IMG/VR virus record: IMGVR_UViG_3300049432_000202
Span: 1-37,283 of that record
Direction: 5' to 3' (one strand)
DNA from: a virus
DNA: 37,283 nucleotides
Shown here: piece after piece, positions 1-5,713 of the stretch
Numbering within the stretch: position 1 is the stretch's first letter
How the letters are laid out: each line of letters begins with the position of its first letter
The notes under the pieces: model-generated
Databases searched by the model: none
What the model was told of the DNA's origin: nothing
The model's input: only the letters and a program-made list of their open reading frames with translations
Position numbers and translations under genes: made by a program

Positions 1-942
1 ATGGGTCTGGACGGGTACTACGTCGCCTACGACGACAAGGGTGAGCCGTGGGGGGTCCTCGACATGAGGAGCGGAACGGTCGCGCCCCTCGACCATGGTG
101 CCGTCGACTCGGTCATCGGAACGCCGGAGCGTAGGGACTTCGCCGCCTACGTCGTGGGGGAGAAGAACCTGACCCCGAGTACCGCGTTCGCCTACGAACA
201 GGGTCTCCAGCGGATCGAGAAGTTCACCGGCACGCAAGCCCATCTCCTCAAGGTCCCCGACGTCCGGCGCTTCCTTCGTGAGTCGCCCTACAACCCGTCG
301 ACCAAGAGCGGGACCCTCGTCGCGGTCAAGGCCCTGCACCGATGGGGGAGGCTCGAAGGGAAGGCGTGGGCGAACCCCGACATCGACGCTGTCCCCGGAC
401 CGAAGCAGGTCATCAACCCGAAGGACGCGCTCGAGCCCGAGCAGGCGGCGCTGTTGCTCAACACCTGCCGGCGTCCGAACGAGTTCCGGGTCATCGGTCT
501 CGGGTTACTCGGAGGTCTGCGGGTCGCGGAGTCGGCGTCGATCGGTGAGGTCGAGTGGGTCGGCGACAAGCTGAAGTTCATGGGCAAGGGTCGCAAGGTC
601 AGACAGATCCCCGTCCACGCCGACCTCGCGGAGATGCGGAACGTCATCATGCGGAACCCGTCGACGAGTCCCGGCACCCTCAAGCACGTCTGTCGATCGC
701 TCTCCTACGTGACCGACATCCCTTTTACGAGTCACATGCTCCGGCACACCTTCGCCCGGATGCTCCGACGCGCGGGAGTTCCCCGGGAGGTCATCGGTGC
801 GCTGCTCGGACACGCCCCGCTCGGGGTCACCGACGGTCGCTACGCCCCGGTTGAGATGGACGAGATGCTCGATGCGATCGGCAGGCTCACCTATCCGACG
901 CGGCCGGTTCTGGTCGAAGAACCCGTCACGGGAGCTGACTAG
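1..942 (+). CDS. int: Tyrosine recombinase (phage integrase)
   Basis: Site-specific recombinase expected to integrate and excise the phage by strand exchange between attP and attB. The 313-residue length is slightly short for the family. A SAM-like core-binding region lies at about residues 45-115 and a catalytic domain at 140-295. Catalytic signature: Arg174 in GLLGGLRVAE, a basic hairpin MGKGRKVRQ that probably holds the Lys, His245-x-x-Arg248 in HMLRHTF, His271 in ALLGHA, and the nucleophile Tyr281 in RYAPV. The ATG is the first base of the window, so an upstream start or the ribosome site cannot be seen. It is on the + strand, opposite to nearly all other phage genes, and is followed after one base by the next + gene. 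The assignment is firm; the attachment site is unknown. Confidence 0.95.
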   Translation: MGLDGYYVAYDDKGEPWGVLDMRSGTVAPLDHGAVDSVIGTPERRDFAAYVVGEKNLTPSTAFAYEQGLQRIEKFTGTQAHLLKVPDVRRFLRESPYNPSTKSGTLVAVKALHRWGRLEGKAWANPDIDAVPGPKQVINPKDALEPEQAALLLNTCRRPNEFRVIGLGLLGGLRVAESASIGEVEWVGDKLKFMGKGRKVRQIPVHADLAEMRNVIMRNPSTSPGTLKHVCRSLSYVTDIPFTSHMLRHTFARMLRRAGVPREVIGALLGHAPLGVTDGRYAPVEMDEMLDAIGRLTYPTRPVLVEEPVTGAD

Positions 943-943
943 C

Positions 944-1330
944 GTGGGACCCATGCAGCAAGAGATCGACCTCCTCGAGCTCGGCGTCGCCCCGGCTCGA
1001 TGCCTGAAGGGGGAGAACAGCGAGCGGGGTGAGGCGATCATCATCGGGCGCTACCACCGGGCGCTGCGCGAACGCCGGGCCGAGGAGCTGCGCCGGCGCT
1101 ACGGGAAGAAACTCCCTTGGGCCGAGGTCGCCGAGCGTCAGACGAAGGAAGAGATCGAGCTGCGAATCCGCAAGCTCGAGCGTGAGAAGGAGGCCGCGAT
1201 CCACTCCCTGCGGGAGTACCACGATCGGCGGGAGTCGGAACGCGAGCGCTTGGTCCGGCGTCTCGTCGCGATGGAGAAGGAAAAAGGTCACCTGGAAGCG
1301 ACCATCCGGATCCTGGTCTCCGACGACTAG
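944..1330 (+). CDS. Charged, predicted helical/coiled-coil protein of unknown function
   Basis: I do not recognise a family. The product is about 128 residues, very rich in Glu, Arg and Lys, and from about residue 40 onward has long helix- and coiled-coil-like runs (for example RIRKLEREKEAA). It has no membrane segment or signal peptide. The GTG start at 944 is chosen because GGGAG ends 9 bases upstream. An ATG at 953 is the alternative and would put that site 18 bases away. The gene starts one base after the integrase stop, so the two are probably co-transcribed and coupled. A role as an integration accessory or DNA-binding factor is only a guess from position; it does not show an excisionase-type helix-turn-helix. 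Confidence 0.7.
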   Translation: MGPMQQEIDLLELGVAPARCLKGENSERGEAIIIGRYHRALRERRAEELRRRYGKKLPWAEVAERQTKEEIELRIRKLEREKEAAIHSLREYHDRRESERERLVRRLVAMEKEKGHLEATIRILVSDD

Positions 1331-1362
1331 GGTGTCACCGGAGCGCTCACCGGGGGGTACGC

Positions 1363-1908
1363 ATGCCGATCGAACATGAAGGCTTGCTTTGGGATCGTGA
1401 CGCCAAAGGCGTCATCGTCTGGAAGGACGAGTACTCAAACAGTTGGTTTCCGTGGGACCCGGACATCGACGACACGATGCCACCGAAGCAGCTAATCCAA
1501 CAGGAAGCGCCGATCGCTCCGGCCGATCGCAAGACTCCTGAAGGGAAAACGAGCCTGGTCGGAGTCGTCGTGTTCCTCGTCATCGGTTGGTTCCTCTTTC
1601 AGACGTGCGGGTCAGACGGCGGTGACGGTGGTGGAGGCGAGTCCGGCTCTTTCTCGGGAAAGGTCGTCGACTACGACGCTATCAACCCGGCGACCTTGCG
1701 CGTCTATGCCGAGACGACCAACACCGGGACCGAGAGCGCGACAGCGACCTGCACCGTGCGGGGTGAGGACCCGGGCGGAAGCTATTCGGGTTTCGACTTC
1801 GTCGAGGTCGGCCCGATCAAGCCAGGTCAAACCGAGACCTGGAGTGCGAACCTCACGATCACCGATGAGGGAGCCGGCTTCGTTACCGATGTTTCTGTCA
1901 AGTGCTGA
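1363..1908 (+). CDS. Single-pass membrane protein with tryptophan-rich cytosolic part and small extracellular beta domain
   Basis: The product has 181 residues. Residues 1-50 are Trp-rich and acidic (WDRDAKG, WFPWDPD). One membrane helix lies at about 64-80 (SLVGVVVFLVIGWFLF). A Gly-rich linker (85-95) leads to a C-terminal domain (97-181) with alternating hydrophobic and Thr/Ser residues and two Cys near its middle and end that could pair. This resembles small secreted beta-sandwich domains of the FxLYD/DUF4352 kind, by pattern only. The ATG at 1363 follows GGGGGG by 5 bases. It is the last gene of the + block, so expression during lysogeny and a role in surface change or superinfection exclusion are possible but unproven. 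The hairpin at 1942-1975 follows it. Confidence 0.8.
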   Translation: MPIEHEGLLWDRDAKGVIVWKDEYSNSWFPWDPDIDDTMPPKQLIQQEAPIAPADRKTPEGKTSLVGVVVFLVIGWFLFQTCGSDGGDGGGGESGSFSGKVVDYDAINPATLRVYAETTNTGTESATATCTVRGEDPGGSYSGFDFVEVGPIKPGQTETWSANLTITDEGAGFVTDVSVKC

Positions 1909-1941
1909 GACCCGTTCGTCTCACGTCACCACGGACGCGAA

Positions 1942-1975
1942 AGACCCCGCTGGCTTCCTGCTACCAACGGGGTCT
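1942..1975. terminator. Bidirectional intrinsic-type terminator between convergent genes
   Basis: Arms AGACCCCG and CGGGGTCT form an 8-bp perfect stem, extended inside by TGG/CCA, with a loop of about ten bases. It sits between the + membrane-protein gene and the end of the leftward operon (holin candidate), where a two-way terminator is expected. T-runs are weak: on the minus strand the stem is followed by TTTCGCGTCC. The hairpin at 19652-19681 shares arm and flank sequence. Confidence 0.75.
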
Positions 1976-2005
1976 CGATGGCTCTGAGAAACGAGGGGGT
2001 AGGTC

Positions 2006-2236
2006 CTAGTTGCCGTTCTGCGCGGTGGCGACCGCCTCCTGAATCTTCTCGGCCTGCCTCTCGGCCGATTTCTGTGCTCCCTGCTGAAGCCACCGCGCGC
2101 CGACGAGAGTGACGACCGCCATCGCGATGTTGTCCGCGGTAGCGCCGGGGACGGACGTGACGAGGTACGCCGCGAACGCGATCAACGCCAACGAAATGAG
2201 CAGCGTCGAGATGGTGTCCAAGATCTCCTTATCCAC
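2006..2236 (-). CDS. Small membrane protein, holin candidate
   Basis: The product has 76 residues. A clear hydrophobic helix lies at about 9-28 (TISTLLISLALIAFAAYLV) and a weaker one at about 35-50 (NIAMAVVTLVGARWL), followed by a charged Lys/Glu/Gln tail. That is the usual layout of small phage holins with two membrane segments. The GTG start lies 4 bases after GGAGG and overlaps the endolysin stop region by 8 bases, so it is coupled to endolysin translation. As the last gene of the late operon, next to an M15 peptidase, it would make the membrane lesion that releases the enzyme. The family is not identified by motif; the call rests on size, topology and position. Confidence 0.7.
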   Translation of the reverse strand: MDKEILDTISTLLISLALIAFAAYLVTSVPGATADNIAMAVVTLVGARWLQQGAQKSAERQAEKIQEAVATAQNGN

Positions 2237-2777
2237 GTTTCCTCCCCTTCGGTCGTCGCTCTCTCTTTCGTTCCTTGACCTTCAGAGCCTTGACACGCCG
2301 GGCGGCGTCTTCACGAGATCCGACGAACTCGAAGTGCATCGGGTCCGGCTTGGAGTCGTAGTCGCCTCCCCATCGGAAGCCCCACTTCGCCGCGATGGCA
2401 CCCGCGTTCTTCGGCATCGTCGATCGGAGCAGCTTGCCGTTGTCGAACCTCTTACGGAGCGGGTGCGGATCGTCGTGGGCGGAAGCGCTCATGTATGGGT
2501 TCTGTGGAGCATCGAGGTCCGACGCGAGCCACCAACTGTGGTTACTCGGCGAGCTCGTACCGGAGATCGCCCGACACGCGCCGCCCCAGCACCAGCCTTT
2601 CTTGAACCACTCCTCGCGCGCCTTCTCGAGGTCGCGGATGAGACCCACGAGCAGCGGAGCGATCTGCTTGCGGACCGGGATCCGGATCTCGTTGTCGGTG
2701 TCCTCGTGGATGATGACCGTGATGACGTCGCCGGTCTGACAGTTGGGCCAGCCTGAGCCCCACGATGGATGCGCCAT
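2229..2777 (-). CDS. Endolysin, M15-type zinc peptidase (D-Ala-D-Ala / L-Ala-D-Glu peptidase-like)
   Basis: The product has 182 residues and is predicted to cut peptide cross-links of host peptidoglycan at lysis. Zinc-site motifs fit peptidase M15: His80 and Asp87 in SNHSWWLASDLDA, and His148 in PMHFEF. The two conserved blocks lie 60 residues apart. No signal peptide is visible, so it would need the neighbouring holin. The C-terminus (about 163-182) is strongly basic, rich in Lys and Arg, and may bind the acidic cell wall. There is no separate wall-binding domain. Its ATG overlaps the stop of the acidic 40-residue gene as TGATG. The fold call is good; the exact bond cleaved is not determined by sequence. 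Confidence 0.9.
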   Translation of the reverse strand: MAHPSWGSGWPNCQTGDVITVIIHEDTDNEIRIPVRKQIAPLLVGLIRDLEKAREEWFKKGWCWGGACRAISGTSSPSNHSWWLASDLDAPQNPYMSASAHDDPHPLRKRFDNGKLLRSTMPKNAGAIAAKWGFRWGGDYDSKPDPMHFEFVGSREDAARRVKALKVKERKRERRPKGRKRG

Positions 2778-2899
2778 CAGTCGCCGTCCTCGCCGGCGCA
2801 GTCGCCCTCTTCGTGGTCACCGGTCAGGTTGCCCGGCGGTGCGTCGTCTTCCGGGTCGTAGTCCTCGAAGACGACCTCGATCTCTTCGGGCTTTGTCAT
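2777..2899 (-). CDS. Very acidic 40-residue protein of the lysis region
   Basis: The gene has 40 codons plus stop. About 16 of the 40 residues are Asp or Glu, with few basic residues and one Cys near the end. It begins with ATG in an ATGA overlap with the upstream coiled-coil gene and ends in a TGATG overlap with the endolysin. Coupling at both ends argues that it is a real gene although it is short. No family is recognised. The strong charge contrast with the very basic endolysin tail suggests, as inference only, that it could bind or restrain the endolysin before lysis, or that it mainly serves translation coupling. Confidence 0.65.
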   Translation of the reverse strand: MTKPEEIEVVFEDYDPEDDAPPGNLTGDHEEGDCAGEDGD

Positions 2900-3330
2900 A
2901 CGGCAAGTCCTCTCTCTCGCAGCTCCTTTTCGAGTTCCTGAAGTTCCATCTCCAGCTCAGTCGTGTGGGCTTTCTGGCGCGCAAGCACCGACTCTTTGAT
3001 GTCGTCGGGGACCTCGGGATGAGAGAGGAACTGCATGGTCATGACCTCGTTGCGAAGCGCATGGTTAGAGACCCGGCACTTCATTCCCTCGAACCGACGA
3101 ATCAGCTTCTCGTCACTGAGCGACTGCTCAAGCTGGGGGACCTTGTGATCTTCGAGATACTTGAGGCGGCGTTCTAGCTTCTGTCGGTACTCACGCTGCT
3201 CGTCCCAAAGTTGTTCCGCATCGGTGCCCTCCACCCGTCCTGAGAACCGCCGCCGCGTGACGAGGTACGTGAAGAACTGTCCCGCCACGATTAGCGCAAG
3301 GGCGAGCGGCCACGGCAAGGCGATGTCCAC
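2896..3330 (-). CDS. Membrane-anchored coiled-coil protein of the lysis region
   Basis: The product has 144 residues. An N-terminal membrane helix (about 3-20, ALPWPLALALIVAGQFFTYL) is followed by basic residues (TRRR), then a long charged coiled coil (about 35-65 and 95-140, rich in Glu, Leu, Lys and Gln). The GTG start at 3330 is chosen because it forms a TAGTG overlap with the stop of the metallopeptidase gene; an open frame continues upstream but only as shadow. It ends in an ATGA overlap. The topology recalls i-spanin-like or single-helix holin/antiholin proteins. A spanin would be unexpected in a Gram-positive host, so an antiholin or second holin is the simpler idea. Function not shown. 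Confidence 0.75.
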   Translation of the reverse strand: MDIALPWPLALALIVAGQFFTYLVTRRRFSGRVEGTDAEQLWDEQREYRQKLERRLKYLEDHKVPQLEQSLSDEKLIRRFEGMKCRVSNHALRNEVMTMQFLSHPEVPDDIKESVLARQKAHTTELEMELQELEKELRERGLAV

Positions 3331-4010
3331 TACTGGACCCACACGGAATCGGTGGCGATGTTGAAGTGCGTGTCGAGGTAGGAGCCGGGTTCCGGATCGG
3401 GGTTGAAGTAGTCGTCGCGCCTGCAGTCGAACGTGATGGTCCTGCATGGTCCCGGCGCCCACCAACACAAGACATCGCGCCCGTCGGTGCAGTGACGATG
3501 GTCATCCTCATGCGGGGCGTCGTGTTGGACTGCGCCCCATGAATGAGCCAGCTCGTGAAGCACGACCTTCCGGGTCCACTCGACGACGAGAGATGTTCGG
3601 GGCCCGACGTTGTTCGGATTCGACAGGCCCGGGGTCGAGTCGTTGTCGATGCGAGAGACGCTTCCGTGCGTATCCCGGGGATCCCCGTCGTAGAGGAGGA
3701 CGAGGTTGATGTCCTCCCCGTCGAGGTCCGCTCGCGCCTGATCGGTCTCCGCGTCCTCACGCGAGTACCGGCCGTCTTCGGTCTCCGAGATGGGTGTCAG
3801 CGGTATCCGTCTTGGGCCCCCGCACGCCCACCGGATGCCGTAGCCCGACAGACGAGAGAAGAGGTCTTCAGTTTCGTTCCGTAGCCTCTTCGCCTTCCGC
3901 ATCGGACGGGCGAATCGCGACTCGCGATCGGGAGGCGTGCCGACGACCAAGACGACGCGCGGCCCGGTGTCGACGCAGTAGATCGGAGGGGGAGGGGCCG
4001 CGTCGATCAA
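3330..4010 (-). CDS. Zinc metallopeptidase (HExxH, actinobacterial HCTD type)
   Basis: The product has 226 residues. The zinc motif is His152-Glu153-Leu-Ala-His156 followed by SWGAVQ, with a downstream block HCTDGRDVLC at 173-182. The pairing of HELxHxxGxVQ, APH and HCTD/VxC blocks is one I recognise from secreted actinobacterial metallopeptidase-like proteins. His163 or His173 is the likely third zinc ligand. Cys174 and Cys182 may form a disulphide. No signal peptide is seen. The TTG start at 4010 overlaps the stop of a 9-codon leader as TTGA; no ATG or GTG exists in frame near a ribosome site. It lies between baseplate and lysis genes. It may act on a host surface protein during entry or lysis, but the substrate is unknown. 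Confidence 0.85.
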   Translation of the reverse strand: MIDAAPPPPIYCVDTGPRVVLVVGTPPDRESRFARPMRKAKRLRNETEDLFSRLSGYGIRWACGGPRRIPLTPISETEDGRYSREDAETDQARADLDGEDINLVLLYDGDPRDTHGSVSRIDNDSTPGLSNPNNVGPRTSLVVEWTRKVVLHELAHSWGAVQHDAPHEDDHRHCTDGRDVLCWWAPGPCRTITFDCRRDDYFNPDPEPGSYLDTHFNIATDSVWVQ

Positions 4011-4036
4011 GCGAGCCCCACACGGTTGCGTTCCAC
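4007..4036 (-). CDS. Nine-codon leader peptide coupled to the metallopeptidase
   Basis: GTG at 4036 follows a strong AGGAG with a 6-base spacer and is read for nine sense codons (MERNRVGLA) to TGA at 4009-4007. The TGA overlaps the TTG of the metallopeptidase as TTGA. The metallopeptidase has no good ribosome site of its own; the same AGGAG would be over 25 bases away. The leader therefore looks like the translation entry point for it. The alternative is a frameshift that fuses the two frames. Confidence 0.5.
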   Translation of the reverse strand: MERNRVGLA

Positions 4037-4104
4037 TCGGTTCTCCTTTCGAACCCGAGGGAACGCTCCTCGACTAACTGCTGGCTGCTATTGAACGTTG
4101 TATG

Positions 4105-4356
4105 TCACGTCTTTGCATGAGGCCAGTGCCACGACCCCGGCTTGTGCGTCTTCGAGTAGGGCACCGCGTCCGCCATCCACAGGAACGGCGCCTCCGCGTG
4201 GTTCGGCGCCTTGCCCGGTGCGGGATCGCCGCGGTCGAGGAAGACCCGGAGGTTGACCCTCTCTTCGAGTGCCTTCACGACGATCGCCGCGCGACACCCA
4301 ACGTCATCGACAACGAAGTGGACGATGTCGGCGACTTCCACCTGCTTCTCGCTCAC
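4105..4356 (-). CDS. Small tail-region protein of the CRAAIV / WHWP actinophage type
   Basis: The product has 83 residues. It begins VSEKQVEVADIVHFVVDD, has the central block CRAAIVVKA, then a hydrophobic VNLRVFL strand, and ends with PGSWHWPHAKT. I recognise this arrangement (DIVHxV, CRAAIVxxV, WHWP) from small proteins of unknown function common in actinobacterial phages and prophages. It looks like a compact beta barrel. GTG at 4356 is chosen for its GTGA overlap with the preceding baseplate gene, rather than an in-frame ATG 24 bases upstream inside that gene. About 70 bases without a gene separate it from the 9-codon leader. Its role is not known; the position suggests a tail-tip or entry function. 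Confidence 0.8.
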   Translation of the reverse strand: MSEKQVEVADIVHFVVDDVGCRAAIVVKALEERVNLRVFLDRGDPAPGKAPNHAEAPFLWMADAVPYSKTHKPGSWHWPHAKT

Positions 4357-4595
4357 ACGACCCTCCCGATGATGAGCCACGTCGCGCCCGCGCGGATGAG
4401 CGCCACCCGATGACCGATCGTCGGCGCGTACGACGCTAGGTAGGGATACGTCTTGATCGAGGCGCTCGTCTCGCCGTCGAAGAGCACCGCCGGCCGCCCG
4501 CTGACGTAGGTCGCCGGGATGGTGCCGAAGCGAACGATCCGCTCGGACTTCTGCGTTGCCTCGAGGAGACGAAGGACCTCGGCCGCGATGTTCAT
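4353..4595 (-). CDS. Small beta-rich baseplate/tail-tip protein (OB-fold-like)
   Basis: The product has 80 residues with a short N-terminal helix (MNIAAEVLRLLE), then alternating beta strands: IVRFGTIPATY, PAVLFDGE, YPYLASYAPTIGHRVALI and ATWLIIGRVV. The G-x-x-V-x-L-I...WLIIGRV pattern is typical of small OB-fold domains found in tail hub or baseplate proteins. The ATG at 4595 overlaps the stop of the hub protein as ATGA, and the gene ends in a GTGA overlap. Its placement right behind the hub-like protein supports a structural role at the tail tip. There is no enzyme motif. Confidence 0.7.
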   Translation of the reverse strand: MNIAAEVLRLLEATQKSERIVRFGTIPATYVSGRPAVLFDGETSASIKTYPYLASYAPTIGHRVALIRAGATWLIIGRVV

Positions 4596-5713
4596 ACCGA
4601 GACCACCCTTCGAACGTCGTGCCTCATCTGACCCCCGACCTCCAGGGGCAAGCTCCATGTGTGCTCGACGTACTTCGCGCCGACACCGAGAGGCTCGAAG
4701 TAGACCTCGATGACGTCGGAGTCGCCGTGCATCGGCATGGTCGCGGTCCGGAACTCCACCGACGCATAGACCTGCGACGCCTCGAACGCGAGCCGTTGTG
4801 CGAGCGCGTCGAGCGTGGCTTGGTCGACGGCGTCAACGGACTCACGGAAGTCGACGATGGTCCGGCCCCGGCTCACGGTCGACGTCGGCGACGAAGCGTT
4901 CGCGTTCGTGTAGGTCGACGAGATCGGCGTGCGATCCGGCTCGGAGACGACGAGGACCCACTTGTTCGCGACATCGAAGAGGTCGAGCGTCTCGGTTGCC
5001 TCCGGAGACAGCACGCTCAGACCGTCGTCTTGATAGACGTACTCGACCGGTGACGCGGTCGGCACGATGTACGGCTTCGCCACCGCGCGGCCGACCTCGT
5101 CGAACGACAGCGAACGGTAGTTGATCGCGAGGAGCAGGTCGTTGACGATCTTGAGCTTCGAGGTCCCGGGGGGCCAGTCGACCGCGACGGGAGTCGTCTT
5201 CGTCGTCGGCGTGAGGTTCTGCATCGCGATGCCCGCCGAGTCCAGCAACGCCTTCACGCCGTTGGTTCCCGAGATGTAGTTCACGGCGGCGGCGATCGTG
5301 TACCGATCGGCGACCCTGTCGTCTCGAAGGATGACGAGCTGGTCGTAAGCCTCGACGTCACGGATGACGGAGCCATCGTCCTCGGCCCGTCGACTCGGCG
5401 TCGACAGCAGGAAAACACCCTGCGGCCACTCGGCCCACCCGCCATCGGGCATCCGCAGTCGGAAGTAGGGCTTGATGCGGTCCGAGAGCCAGTTGACCGA
5501 GTCGAGCCCGTCACGAAGAGAGAAGCGAGCGGTTCGCTTGATGTCGGCGAGCGCGTTGTTCGAGACCTCCGCCTGTTCCATGCCGACGATCTCCGCCTTG
5601 AAGACGTTGCTCGCGTCGAGCAACTCGAATCGGAAGTCGACGGTCCGCCCCGCGCGGTGAAGCTCGGCGATGACCTGCTCGGCTGTGTAGCCGTTGACCG
5701 CGAGACCCTGCAC
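4592..5713 (-). CDS. Minor tail protein, baseplate hub-like
   Basis: The product has 373 residues with no enzyme motif and a largely beta composition with many aromatic/Asp strands. The N-terminal part (about 10-110) has the look of siphovirus hub or tail-tip proteins of actinophages: RTVDFRFELLDASNVFKAEI, then PYFRLRMPDGGWAEWPQGVF, which resembles a segment seen in minor tail proteins of this type. The GTG at 5713 forms a TAGTG overlap with the preceding receptor-type protein and is preferred to the long non-coding-looking extension upstream. The order LamG minor tail, hub, small OB-fold is consistent with a tail-tip complex. Homology to a named family was not confirmed. Confidence 0.75.
   Translation of the reverse strand: MQGLAVNGYTAEQVIAELHRAGRTVDFRFELLDASNVFKAEIVGMEQAEVSNNALADIKRTARFSLRDGLDSVNWLSDRIKPYFRLRMPDGGWAEWPQGVFLLSTPSRRAEDDGSVIRDVEAYDQLVILRDDRVADRYTIAAAVNYISGTNGVKALLDSAGIAMQNLTPTTKTTPVAVDWPPGTSKLKIVNDLLLAINYRSLSFDEVGRAVAKPYIVPTASPVEYVYQDDGLSVLSPEATETLDLFDVANKWVLVVSEPDRTPISSTYTNANASSPTSTVSRGRTIVDFRESVDAVDQATLDALAQRLAFEASQVYASVEFRTATMPMHGDSDVIEVYFEPLGVGAKYVEHTWSLPLEVGGQMRHDVRRVVSV

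Noticed and set aside
2542-2820. 92-codon minus-strand frame over the endolysin start
   Set aside because: It overlaps the endolysin in another frame and lacks domain features; the coupled 40-codon gene explains this stretch better.
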